DNA of 64,000 nt from G963663315 sp963668255 (GTDB taxonomy: Bacteria; Pseudomonadota; Gammaproteobacteria; Arenicellales; Poriferihabitantaceae): the NCBI GenBank assembly GCA_965116595.1, contig OZ220708.1, forward strand, positions 1,240,001 to 1,304,000, read 5' to 3'. Positions 24,407-32,853 of this stretch are shown one piece after another. Within the stretch, counting starts at the first letter, position 1, and every line of letters starts with the position of its first letter. A model generated the notes under the pieces. It worked only from the letters and a program-made list of their open reading frames with translations, was not told the origin of the DNA and did not search any database. The position numbers were made by a program, and so were the translations under genes.

Positions 24407-26706
24407 AATTTCCTCTTGTCAAGAGCCATAAGCAGAGGGGGGAGAAGCAAAAAGTCGGCGAGCAGCGCGAAGATGATCGTAATGGTGACCAGAAGGCCGA
24501 GCGCCCAACTGACTTCAAATCCCGACGAAGCGAACACCAGGAAGCCCAACGCGAAAACCACGGTCGTGGTACATAACGCATGACCGACTGTGCGAAAGGC
24601 GGCGCGTACGGCCTCGGGCGGGGGAAGGCTCTCGCGTCGGGCCTTCAGATACTTGCTCAGGAAATGGATCGTGTCGTCGACGATGATTCCGAAGGCCATC
24701 GCGGTGACCACCGAGGCCGAAAGACCCACATTGCCGACCAGATAACCCCAAAGTCCGAAGCTCATTGCTGCGGGGATGAAGTTGGGCACGAGGCTGACGA
24801 GACCGAGACGCACGCTCTTGAAAACCAGGATCAGAATCAGCGAGATCAGGACCATGGCGATCATCGTGCCGCGCAGCATGCTCTTGATGTTCCGTTGCGA
24901 AAGGTGGGCGAAGACGATGGTGATGCCCGATGCCTCGGTCGCAAGGTCGGGTGAATTCATACGGAGCCAGGCCTGTGCACGCTCGTCGAGATCGCGCTGG
25001 GCCTGGGATGTGAGGCTGCGAAGCACCACGGTCATCCGTGAGGCGGATTTGGCAATGTCGATGCGGTTGTTGAGGTCGCCGCCAAACGGAAGCGAGAGCT
25101 CGTAAAGCAGCAGAAATTGCGCGGCGAGCTCCGGGCTGTCAGGCAGCCGGTAATAGGCCGGGTCATCGCCGTTCATGTTCTTGTTCAGACGTTTCATGAT
25201 GTCCGGAAATGCCTGGACGTAGATTACTTCGGGTTGTCCGCGGTACCAATCGGCAAAGGCGTCGACCCTGCGCAGATACCCGGGATCGGTAATACCGCCA
25301 TCACGCCCAGCGCTCAGCGAGTATTCCAGCGTTTCCATGCCGGTCAGGTTCTCTATCACGAAATCCGTATCGCGTCGGAACTCGTAGGTTTCATCCAAAA
25401 GCTTTGTCCAGTTGTCGGTCAACTCGATGCGGGGAATGCCCGAGACCAGCACAACTACCACAAGTGTGGAGGACCACAGCAGGATCGAGCGGCGCGCGAC
25501 GACGAAGGCGCTGAAGCGGTCGAAGTAGTCAGGTCGTTCGGCGCGGGCAGGGCGCACGCGCAATGGCAGGATCGACAGCAACGCTGGCAGGAGAGTCATG
25601 GAATAGACAAAAGCGCACAACACGCCAAATGCGACGAGATTGCCCAGCACATGAAAAGGCGGTGAATCCGAGGCATTGAGGCTGAGAAATCCGATTACGG
25701 TCGTGACCGTGGTTAGTAACACCGGCCAGGCATTGATACGAAGCGATTCCACGACCGCCTCGTTCTTGTCCAGACCACGCCTCATACCCAGTAAGGTGGC
25801 CGCGGCGATGTGGACCGAGTGTGCGACGGCGATCGTCATAACGATGATCGGTACGCCGGAATTGACGGGATTGAACACTGTGCCCAGCCAGCCCGAGAAC
25901 CCCATCGTGGTGACAATGACGGATACAAGCACGAGGAGAATGGCCAGGGTGCCGAATACCGAGCGCAGCAGGAAGGCAGTGGTAACAGCGATAATCAGCA
26001 ACACGATCGGCGTGAGCGTTTCGAGGTCGTCCTTCGTTGCATCGGCGAAGGTGCGGTTCATGACGACATCGCCGGTAAGGTAATATGCGATGTCCGGATG
26101 GCTTGCGCGTGCTTTATCCAACAAGGCAGCCAGATAGTCAGTTATCTCGACCACCGCGGGATCCGGGTTTTCGGGCAGGGAGAAATTGATCGCCAACCCG
26201 CCGACGCGCCCGTCACGGGAGACCAGACGGCCAGCAAGCTCGGTCGCGTTTAATGCGATCTCCCTGATTTGACTGAGATCAGTGTCGCTCAGCGATTGTG
26301 CGTCATCGACCAGCGGATCGACGATCAGATCGTCACCAAGCCCTTTGCTGTGGGAGTAGTTGGTGAGAGAGTCGACCCGGGTGGAATAAGGCGTGCGCCA
26401 CGCGTCTTCGGTCAGCTCTTCAATGGCGCCGAGCGCCTCGCGGGTGAATACTGAGCCTGCTCCAGGCGCAATCGCGATCAGCGCCGCATTGGATGTGGAG
26501 TAGGTATCCTCCAGCGTGTCGAAAGCGATGAGTTGCGGGTTGTCTTCGTCGAAGAGGCTGCGGTAGTCATTGGTGACACCGATGAAGCGGGCGCCCGCCC
26601 CCATTGCAAGCATGGTCAGCATGGCGAGTGCGACGACCAGCCAGCGACGCCGAAGGATCAAATCGATATAGCTGTCCAATCCCGGACCAGATGGAGCGTG
26701 TCGCAC
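24403..26706 (-). CDS. RND-superfamily (MMPL/HpnN-like) lipid exporter
   Basis: 767 residues with the duplicated RND plan: one N-terminal transmembrane helix, a large periplasmic loop (about 50-220), five helices, a second helix plus loop (about 410-610) and five more helices. The sterol-sensing-like segment GIIVDDTIHFLSKYL near residue 690 is typical of the HpnN/MMPL branch. These proteins move lipids or lipid-like molecules out of the inner membrane. It starts 3 bases after the DUF2236 oxygenase stop and overlaps the LolA-like gene by 4 bases, so the three form one operon. The cargo is unknown; an oxidised isoprenoid is a reasonable guess from its neighbours. Confidence 0.87.
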   Translation of the reverse strand: MRHAPSGPGLDSYIDLILRRRWLVVALAMLTMLAMGAGARFIGVTNDYRSLFDEDNPQLIAFDTLEDTYSTSNAALIAIAPGAGSVFTREALGAIEELTEDAWRTPYSTRVDSLTNYSHSKGLGDDLIVDPLVDDAQSLSDTDLSQIREIALNATELAGRLVSRDGRVGGLAINFSLPENPDPAVVEITDYLAALLDKARASHPDIAYYLTGDVVMNRTFADATKDDLETLTPIVLLIIAVTTAFLLRSVFGTLAILLVLVSVIVTTMGFSGWLGTVFNPVNSGVPIIVMTIAVAHSVHIAAATLLGMRRGLDKNEAVVESLRINAWPVLLTTVTTVIGFLSLNASDSPPFHVLGNLVAFGVLCAFVYSMTLLPALLSILPLRVRPARAERPDYFDRFSAFVVARRSILLWSSTLVVVVLVSGIPRIELTDNWTKLLDETYEFRRDTDFVIENLTGMETLEYSLSAGRDGGITDPGYLRRVDAFADWYRGQPEVIYVQAFPDIMKRLNKNMNGDDPAYYRLPDSPELAAQFLLLYELSLPFGGDLNNRIDIAKSASRMTVVLRSLTSQAQRDLDERAQAWLRMNSPDLATEASGITIVFAHLSQRNIKSMLRGTMIAMVLISLILILVFKSVRLGLVSLVPNFIPAAMSFGLWGYLVGNVGLSASVVTAMAFGIIVDDTIHFLSKYLKARRESLPPPEAVRAAFRTVGHALCTTTVVFALGFLVFASSGFEVSWALGLLVTITIIFALLADFLLLPPLLMALDKRKL

Positions 26707-26709
26707 CGC

Positions 26710-27867
26710 TCACCAGGGGGTTGATTTTGATGTATGGACATGGTCGGGCATCCTGTAGCTCAGTCCATGCTTGTCGTACACCGAAATCTCGAGAAGCTGG
26801 GAAAAATTATTTAATCTGACCTCCCTGTAATGAAGGAGTCGCTTGAGACGTTCTTTCGTCCGGAAAAGGAACAGTGTTCCCGGGGCAGCAGAATTCTTTG
26901 GGAACTCGAAGCGTTCGGCAAATTGTTTTCCGATGAGTGCTCGTGAAAGACGGTAGGCCAGGGTTTTCAGCCTTTCTTGTTCAATCGGATCTTTCACACC
27001 CGCCACATTCGGAATAGATTGAATCAATAAATTTGCAACCGCTACCGAATCGGCGTCCGGCTCCGGCTCACACAGATAACCCACCTTGTATATTTCTGCC
27101 GCCTCGGCGGCGTTGGTATAGAGGATGGTTTCAGGGATTCCCATGAGATAGCCGGCATAGCGCCAGACAGCAAGGAAACTCTCTTGCTCTTCGTCGTTGT
27201 ACTTTGCACCCACTCGCAGCGAGTATTCCAACAGACGCTTGGAAAAGACAGAGATGGCAAAACCCAGATGTGCGGCGCTAACCGGCGCGCCCCAAGCTTC
27301 ATGGTTCCAATCGTCCGATTTTGACAACAGGCCCCTTATTCGGGCATGAACAAATCGAATACGCGTGGACAGCTTCCATCCATCGTTCTCTCTATGCAGG
27401 CCATCAGGATAAAATATTTCCATCATGTGGCGGTTATTCTGCTTGAGGCGCCTGGTAGTCTCCCCCACCCGTCCGGTAATCTTGAAAGACTTGGCGATCA
27501 ATGTTGAAAAACCCTCTACCAATACCCCGGTAACAAATGCGACGAGCATGAGGTCTACATTTTTGTTAAATGCGCGAATCGCCGGGTTAAAGGCCTGATA
27601 GTCGAGCCAGGGAGGCGGAGTGTTGATTTTATCAAAAAAATCTCGCAGTTCTTTCGGGGCGCTACGCAGAACGTCATCATCCTGCTCGAGACCGGCCCCG
27701 ATGAACCGATGCAGGTCTCGAGGAGGCATCCCGGCAACAAGTTCCTCCATCAACGTGTCCAGATCAGCATCACCCATAGTGGTGTGCCTGAGGTAGTTAT
27801 CGACAAACACCTGACTATACTGGCGAGCTTTTTCATACTTGCCTGTGTACGCTGAAGGTATGACCAT
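26710..27867 (-). CDS. DUF2236 (MpaB / rubber-oxygenase-like) family protein
   Basis: 385 residues. The DUF2236 core is clear: STRIRFVHARIRGLL, EAWGAPVSAAHLGFAISVFSK and LRVGAKYNDEEQESFLAVWRYAGYLMGIPE. This family includes the heme enzyme that cleaves polyisoprene (Lcp) and the fungal prenyl-chain oxygenase MpaB, so an oxygenase acting on a prenyl or fatty chain is plausible but unproven. No signal peptide is seen. The start codon lies within an 8-bp tandem repeat whose units each supply an ATG in a different frame. First gene of the operon with the RND exporter and LolA-like protein. Confidence 0.82.
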   Translation of the reverse strand: MVIPSAYTGKYEKARQYSQVFVDNYLRHTTMGDADLDTLMEELVAGMPPRDLHRFIGAGLEQDDDVLRSAPKELRDFFDKINTPPPWLDYQAFNPAIRAFNKNVDLMLVAFVTGVLVEGFSTLIAKSFKITGRVGETTRRLKQNNRHMMEIFYPDGLHRENDGWKLSTRIRFVHARIRGLLSKSDDWNHEAWGAPVSAAHLGFAISVFSKRLLEYSLRVGAKYNDEEQESFLAVWRYAGYLMGIPETILYTNAAEAAEIYKVGYLCEPEPDADSVAVANLLIQSIPNVAGVKDPIEQERLKTLAYRLSRALIGKQFAERFEFPKNSAAPGTLFLFRTKERLKRLLHYREVRLNNFSQLLEISVYDKHGLSYRMPDHVHTSKSTPW

Positions 27868-27886
27868 ATGACCATATGACCATATG
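27859..27886. repeat. octanucleotide tandem repeat over the DUF2236 start codon
   Basis: TATGACCA is repeated 3.5 times (27859-27866, 27867-27874, 27875-27882, partial to 27886). On the minus strand each unit carries ATGGTC; only the most downstream ATG (27865-27867) is in frame with the oxygenase gene. Because 8 is not a multiple of 3, gain or loss of a unit changes which upstream ATG is in frame. Confidence 0.9.
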
Positions 27887-27982
27887 TATTCATCAACTAT
27901 TCCCCCGATTGTTAATGATACTACCGTAACAACATTACCACTAATTTTGACAAATTACCATGTAGCGAGCAAATGAACTGTC

Positions 27983-28588
27983 CCAGACTGTGTGAAGGGG
28001 TGGTGCTGACGCTGCGGTATCGACAGCGCCAGCAAGACACGCGCGGATACGATTCGTATCCATTACCTTAACCACACGGCCTGCGCGGGTTGTGACTTGC
28101 GTGACCCATGCACTCAAAGTCGCTTTCGGGTCATCGTGCGCAACGAGAACGAGGCCGTTATGGAGCGGATGGCGGACCGCCTTGCCACCCGACCCGAGGT
28201 GCTGGATCGTCGCCGGGAATCGGTCGAACATCCCTTCGGCTCAACCAAGCAGTGGATGGGCCAAGGCGCATTCCTGACACGTCGGCTCGACCATGTCCGA
28301 GGGGAGTTCAGTCTCACCGCGCTGGCCTACAACCTGCGCCGCGCAATCAACCTCGCGGGCATTCCCGCGATGATCGACGCAGTAGCCGATTGAACCCCGG
28401 TTTCACCCCCTTCCAGAGCCACAATCGGCCTGAATCCGGCCATCAGATGGTCACAGCAGTCCCTCATACGACCGAAACGGTCAATGGCCCGACTGATTGC
28501 GGCCCGGCCATCGCCAACCCGCCAACAGGCTCGGCCTTGATCCTGCCGGACCAAGCGGAACACAACCTAGGCTTTTCACACGCTCTGG
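27983..28588 (+). mobile_element. internally deleted IS1182-type insertion sequence with inverted ends
   Basis: The left end CCAGACTGTGTGAA (27983-27996) and right end TTCACACGCTCTGG (28575-28588) are inverted repeats matching at 12 of 14 positions. Between them only the C-terminal third of a transposase remains. A full IS1182 element is roughly 1.6-1.9 kb from family knowledge, so about two thirds is deleted and it cannot move on its own. No target duplication was recognised. Confidence 0.7.
28010..28393 (+). pseudogene. IS1182-family transposase remnant (C-terminal part)
   Basis: The open frame from 28010 to the TGA at 28393 encodes HYLNHTACAGCDLRDPCTQS, the zinc-finger-like C..C...C region of IS1182 transposases. 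Then come VEHPFGSTKQWMGQGAFLTR and VRGEFSLTALAYNLRRAINL, the conserved end of the DDE domain with its last catalytic Glu region. The first two catalytic aspartates and the N-terminus are missing, as is a start codon in a normal place. Clearly a decayed gene. Confidence 0.85.
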
Positions 28589-28676
28589 TCCGGTTCTATA
28601 GAATGTGATCCGTCCGGTTTCGACAGGCATTGATGCATTACAATAAAATGCCTGAACATGCCTCCTGGAAGCCGCG

Positions 28677-29306
28677 TTGGAAGAACTGCAGGAAAAACTG
28701 AATGAAGGTTGCCGACAAATGGGTATCCGGATCAGCATGGCTCAACAGCAACAATTACTGGATCACATCGCTCTGGTCGCAAAATGGAACAGGCGCCTGA
28801 ATCTGACCGCGATCACCGATGGCTGCGACATGGTTGTCAATCATGTTCTGGATTCGTTGGGCATCATACCCTATATAAATGGGGACAGGATACTCGATAT
28901 TGGCACTGGCGCAGGATTTCCCGGGGTTCCGCTGGCCATTGTTGACCCGACAATTGAGATAACATTGCTGGATAGTCGGGGAAAGCGGATCGAATTTTTA
29001 CGTTATGCCTGCCATAGCCTGAAACTTGACAACATATCACTGCAAAAAAGTCGGGTGGAAGATTATCGGCCACAACAAAAATTTGATACGCTTGTAGCCC
29101 GTGCATTTTCATCGCTGGCCAGACTTGTGGAGTTGACCGGACGATGCCGGTCTCAAGGCGTTCGTCTGCTCGCACTCAAGGGGAAGTTTCCGGATGGTGA
29201 GATTGCGGAATTATCCAGAGAAGTCAGAACACGCGTTGTTGCGATTGAAAAAATCGATATTCCCTGGATGGATGCCCAGAGGCATATCGTCATATTCGAA
29301 TTTTAA
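28677..29306 (+). CDS. rsmG: 16S rRNA (guanine-N7)-methyltransferase RsmG
   Basis: S-adenosylmethionine-dependent enzyme that methylates G527 of 16S rRNA. 209 residues with the GidB fold: WNRRLNLTAITD, HVLDSLGIIPYI, the SAM-binding DIGTGAGFPGVPLAI, LLDSRGKRIEFLR and VARAFSSLARLVE. The start is a TTG at 28677 with GGAAG five bases upstream; the nearby ATGs are out of frame. mnmG, its usual partner, is absent upstream, where the IS remnant lies. One base separates its stop from the parA start, so rsmG, parA and parB form one unit as in most proteobacteria. Confidence 0.95.
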   Translation: MEELQEKLNEGCRQMGIRISMAQQQQLLDHIALVAKWNRRLNLTAITDGCDMVVNHVLDSLGIIPYINGDRILDIGTGAGFPGVPLAIVDPTIEITLLDSRGKRIEFLRYACHSLKLDNISLQKSRVEDYRPQQKFDTLVARAFSSLARLVELTGRCRSQGVRLLALKGKFPDGEIAELSREVRTRVVAIEKIDIPWMDAQRHIVIFEF

Positions 29307-29307
29307 A

Positions 29308-30093
29308 TTGACCAGAATCATCGCTATCACAAACCAGAAGGGCGGGGTGGGCAAAACCACGACTGCAATCAATCTGGCATCGTCACTCAACCATGCAAAG
29401 AGCCGTGTGTTGCTGGTGGACATGGACCCACAAGGCAATGCTACAGTGGGATGCGGTATTGCCATGCGAGAGTTGGAAAACAGTGTCTACGAAGTATTGG
29501 TCGATGATTGTGATATTGATGACGCGCTGACCGTTACCGAATACGGGTTCAGGATCCTGCCTTCACATCCTGACCTTTCGGGCGCCCAGGTTGAGCTGGC
29601 TGAGCATGAACAACGCGACTACAAGTTGAAAAATGCCCTCGCCGGCGCCGTCCATAATTTTGATGTGGTATTGATTGATTGCGCACCGGCGTTGAATGTC
29701 CTGACTGTGAACTCATTGACCGCAGCCAGCGAAGTGCTGATTCCCGTGCAATGTGAATATTATGCCCTGGAAGGGTTGACCAGTCTGGTTGAGACCATCG
29801 CACGGGTCAAGGAGAGATTGAATCCAGGGCTGGAAATCCTGGGTCTGTTTCGTACAATGTATGATGGCCGAAACAATCTGGGCATAGAGGTCTCGGAGCA
29901 ACTGGCGGAACATTTCCCCGAAAAACTGTTTCGCACGATTATTCCCCGCAATGTGCGATTGGCAGAAGCCCCGAGTCATGGCAAACCGGTTTTGGAATAT
30001 GATCGCGGTTGCTCCGGAGCGCGGGCCTATACGGCGCTGGCGTGCGAGTTGTTGAGACGCAGGGCAAAACAGATGCCAGCGGATGTGATGTGA
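29308..30093 (+). CDS. parA: chromosome partitioning ATPase ParA (Soj)
   Basis: Deviant Walker ATPase that binds DNA non-specifically and pulls ParB-parS complexes. 261 residues from the TTG at 29308, giving the family start MTRIIAITNQKGGVGKTTTA with the P-loop KGGVGKTT at residues 10-17. DMDPQGNAT (switch I region) and DCAPALNVLT (Walker B) follow. There is no N-terminal HTH, so it is a chromosomal type Ib-like protein rather than a plasmid ParA. It lies one base after rsmG and 28 bases before parB. Confidence 0.96.
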   Translation: MTRIIAITNQKGGVGKTTTAINLASSLNHAKSRVLLVDMDPQGNATVGCGIAMRELENSVYEVLVDDCDIDDALTVTEYGFRILPSHPDLSGAQVELAEHEQRDYKLKNALAGAVHNFDVVLIDCAPALNVLTVNSLTAASEVLIPVQCEYYALEGLTSLVETIARVKERLNPGLEILGLFRTMYDGRNNLGIEVSEQLAEHFPEKLFRTIIPRNVRLAEAPSHGKPVLEYDRGCSGARAYTALACELLRRRAKQMPADVM

Positions 30094-30121
30094 TGTTGAC
30101 GCAGGCCAGAGTGAACGACAA

Positions 30122-31036
30122 ATGGTGAAGAAAAAAACCAGATTGGGTCGGGGTCTCGGTGCATTGCTTGGAGATGTGCAAGCAGCGACTAACGTACGAC
30201 CATCCTCCGCAGTCGACAAAAGTGGCAATAATGATGCGCCGGCAAACGCCAACAGCAGCCAAACCGGTTTTCGTGAAATCCCGATAGAGCAGTTACAACG
30301 GGGCCAATACCAGCCCCGGATTCGCATCGACAAGGCGGCCTTGGTTGAATTAGGAAATTCGATCAGGGCACAGGGTGTGTTGCAGCCGCTCCTGGTCAGA
30401 CCCGCAGGTACAGGCCGCTATGAAATAATTGCAGGGGAGCGTCGCTGGCGTGGGGCACAGTTGGCCGGATTGCAGACCGTGCCCGCTGTCATTCGTGAGA
30501 TTGAAGACAGGACCGCGATGGCGGTGGGATTGATCGAGAACATTCAACGGGAGGATCTGAATGCAGTTGAGCAGGCCAGAGGTTATCAACGATTGCTTGA
30601 CGAGTTCGGCCTCACTCACCAGGAAGCTTCTGACGTGGTCGGATGTTCGCGTACCACGATCACCAATTTACTCCGGCTGCTGTCACTGCATCCTGATGTG
30701 CAAAAGATGCTCGAAGAAGGGCAACTGGACATGGGGCACGCCCGCGCCCTGCTGGGACTGGCCGAAGCAGATCAACCCCAGGCTGCGAAAATGGTTCTGA
30801 ATAAAAAGCTTTCGGTTCGACAAACCGAGTGGCTGGTAAAATCAATAAACCGGCCCGCTCCTCCCACAAATGCTGAAGTAGAGCAATCCACCGTTGACAT
30901 CAGACTTCTGGAAGACGATTTGTCAAAAAAACTGGGCGCAAAAGTCGATTTACAGCATGGCGCGAAGAAAGGCAAACTGATTATTCATTACCATTCTCTG
31001 GATGAACTGGATGGTATTCTGGAAAGGATAAAGTAG
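30122..31036 (+). CDS. parB: chromosome partitioning protein ParB (Spo0J)
   Basis: CTP-dependent DNA clamp that loads at parS. 304 residues. The N-terminus KKKTRLGRGLGALLG is the ParA-stimulating peptide. The CTPase domain follows with GQYQPR and GERRWR (residues 105-110) and the ENIQREDLNAVEQARGYQ segment. The central helix-turn-helix (LTHQEASDVVGCSRTTITNLLRLL) reads parS, and the C-terminal part dimerises. Two perfect parS sites for it lie at 6511-6528 and 6691-6706. No parS was seen next to parAB itself. Confidence 0.97.
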   Translation: MVKKKTRLGRGLGALLGDVQAATNVRPSSAVDKSGNNDAPANANSSQTGFREIPIEQLQRGQYQPRIRIDKAALVELGNSIRAQGVLQPLLVRPAGTGRYEIIAGERRWRGAQLAGLQTVPAVIREIEDRTAMAVGLIENIQREDLNAVEQARGYQRLLDEFGLTHQEASDVVGCSRTTITNLLRLLSLHPDVQKMLEEGQLDMGHARALLGLAEADQPQAAKMVLNKKLSVRQTEWLVKSINRPAPPTNAEVEQSTVDIRLLEDDLSKKLGAKVDLQHGAKKGKLIIHYHSLDELDGILERIK

Positions 31037-31112
31037 CGAAGAAAGTTGATACTCCGGGCAGATACTCTTATAATCCGATGCTTGTCGCCTCTCAGCATAG
31101 CCCGATTCTTGA

Positions 31113-31610
31113 ATGAGAGCGCGCAAGCCGAAATTGATGCGAAAGCGCTCTATTGAGAAGGGTGAAGCACCAACCCTGCTTCCGGATCTCAAACGGGTTT
31201 TGGTTTTACAAAGTATTACCATGGTCATGCTTTTGCTTGTGATTGCAATATGGCTGGTAGTCCGGGTTGGAGATGCAACACAGTCTGTCACTGTCTGGCC
31301 CAGCCTTGGGGCGACAATTTATGGGGCAATACTGGCTTTAACAGGTACAATCCTGAGCGCCAGGAGTGTAATGCGTGGATTTGGTCAGGGTGGGGATCAA
31401 ACAGGCGGATCTGCAATGGTGTCGATTTATGCCGGGTTGCTGAACAAGCTGGTGATAGTCGGTGGTGGAATTGCTTTTGGGCTGATTTTTCTGGGGCTTC
31501 AACCTATCTATGTGGTGACAGGTTATATGGTGGTACAAATATCAGGCGCCGGGGTATTGATCAGTCGAAAAACCCGGTCTGGTGAGAGAGGAAGACTCAA
31601 ATCCGGGTAG
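31113..31610 (+). CDS. atpI: ATP synthase assembly protein AtpI (subunit I)
   Basis: 165-residue membrane protein at the head of the atp operon, in the position of atpI. Four hydrophobic segments are visible (about residues 32-50, 62-85, 103-125 and 130-150). It helps c-ring assembly and is poorly conserved, so identity comes mainly from position, size and topology. The N-terminal basic stretch (RARKPKLMRKRS) suits an inside orientation. It is followed by atpB after 30 bases. Confidence 0.8.
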   Translation: MRARKPKLMRKRSIEKGEAPTLLPDLKRVLVLQSITMVMLLLVIAIWLVVRVGDATQSVTVWPSLGATIYGAILALTGTILSARSVMRGFGQGGDQTGGSAMVSIYAGLLNKLVIVGGGIAFGLIFLGLQPIYVVTGYMVVQISGAGVLISRKTRSGERGRLKSG

Positions 31611-31640
31611 TTGGCAACAGTTTAGCGAATAGAAAATCAG

Positions 31641-32504
31641 ATGGCATCGTCAGGAACAGTTACTTCGACTGAATTTATTCGGCATCATTTGACCAATCTG
31701 ACCTTCGGGCGGCATGCTGACGGTTCGTGGGGTATGGCTGAGACCGGCGACCAGGCGGCCGAAATGGGGGTTATGGCAGTCCATGTCGATAGCCTTTTCT
31801 GGTCGTTTGCGCTGGGAGTGTTGTTTTTGGCGATTTTCCGCAGGGTGGCAAACAGGGCAACGGCCAGCGAACCGGGAATGTTGCAGAACTTTTGCGAATG
31901 GATTGTCGAATTTATTGATGGAAACGTTCGTGGTTCGTTCAACGCGAAAAATGATCTGGTGGCGCCGATGGCGTTAACCCTGTTTTGCTGGGTCTTTCTG
32001 ATGAACCTGATGGATCTGGTTCCGGTAGAGGTGATCCCGAGATTTCTTGAGTTGTTTGGCATTCATTTCCAGAAAGTGGTGCCAAGCACGGACCCCAATA
32101 TAACCTTTGGTCTCGCCTTGAGCATTTTTACGTTGATGATTTACTACAGTATCAAGGTCAAGGGCGTGTCCGGATTTGCGGCAGAATTGACCATGCATCC
32201 GTTTGAAGCAAAAAACCCGATTCTGAAACTGTTGTTCATTCCGGTGAATTTTTTCCTTGAATTCATCAGCATGATTTCCAAACCAATTTCTCACTCGCTG
32301 CGGCTGTTCGGTAACATGTATGCAGGCGAGATGATCTTTATTCTGATTTCATTGATGTTCGGCGCCGGCATCACCCTGACCTTGTTCGGGGGTGTTCTGC
32401 AGTTTATCTGGGCGGTTTTCCACATCTTGGTTATTACCCTGCAGGCCTTTATTTTCATGGTATTGACCATAGTGTATATGGACATGGCCCATCAACATCA
32501 TTAA
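31641..32504 (+). CDS. atpB: ATP synthase Fo subunit a
   Basis: Membrane stator subunit that forms the two proton half-channels. 287 residues with the usual five to six helices. The key segment SKPISHSLRLFGNMYAGEMI contains the essential Arg next to the c-ring, and QAFIFMVLTIVYMDMAHQHH ends the protein as in other gammaproteobacteria. The N-terminal FIRHHLTNLTFG is also typical. Followed by atpE after 51 bases. Confidence 0.97.
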   Translation: MASSGTVTSTEFIRHHLTNLTFGRHADGSWGMAETGDQAAEMGVMAVHVDSLFWSFALGVLFLAIFRRVANRATASEPGMLQNFCEWIVEFIDGNVRGSFNAKNDLVAPMALTLFCWVFLMNLMDLVPVEVIPRFLELFGIHFQKVVPSTDPNITFGLALSIFTLMIYYSIKVKGVSGFAAELTMHPFEAKNPILKLLFIPVNFFLEFISMISKPISHSLRLFGNMYAGEMIFILISLMFGAGITLTLFGGVLQFIWAVFHILVITLQAFIFMVLTIVYMDMAHQHH

Positions 32505-32555
32505 GACCGGTACTCTTTATTAAATTCAATCCAACTAATATTTTCGGAGATCGAG

Positions 32556-32786
32556 ATGGAACAAGCACTTCTTTACATCGCTGGCGGCATCATGATGGGT
32601 CTGGGCGCCTTGGGCGCTGCCATCGGCATCGGAATTCTCGGGGGCCGTTTTCTTGAAGGCGTTGCCCGTCAACCGGAGTTGATTCCGATGTTGCGTACCC
32701 AGTTCTTCATCGTCATGGGTCTGGTTGATGCGGTGCCCATGATTGCAGTGGGCATTGCGATGTATGTTCTTTTTGCGGTTGCATGA
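32556..32786 (+). CDS. atpE: ATP synthase Fo subunit c
   Basis: 76-residue hairpin of two transmembrane helices that forms the rotor ring. The polar loop ARQPEL (residues 37-42) contacts gamma and epsilon. The ion-carrying acid is Asp58 in MGLVDAVPM, and no extra sodium-ligand pattern is seen, so it should be proton-coupled. The first helix has the glycine-rich GALGAAIGIGILGG packing motif. Confidence 0.97.
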   Translation: MEQALLYIAGGIMMGLGALGAAIGIGILGGRFLEGVARQPELIPMLRTQFFIVMGLVDAVPMIAVGIAMYVLFAVA

Positions 32787-32853
32787 CCAGGAACTCTGTT
32801 TATTCTTGACGCGCAATACGATTATTAACGCAATAACATGAGGCTTAAGCGAG

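Larger units (their letters stand above)
27887..28676. other. 790-base region without intact genes
   Basis: Between the GC-rich operon and rsmG. It contains a short AT-rich leader of the DUF2236 operon (to about 27960), the remains of an IS1182-type element (27983-28588) and about 90 bases of rsmG leader. No intact protein gene or RNA gene is recognised. Confidence 0.75.

Noticed and set aside
28097..28393. Intact small gene
   Set aside because: The product is only the conserved C-terminal end of an IS1182 transposase; the frame continues upstream of its ATG with further transposase residues, so it is a remnant.
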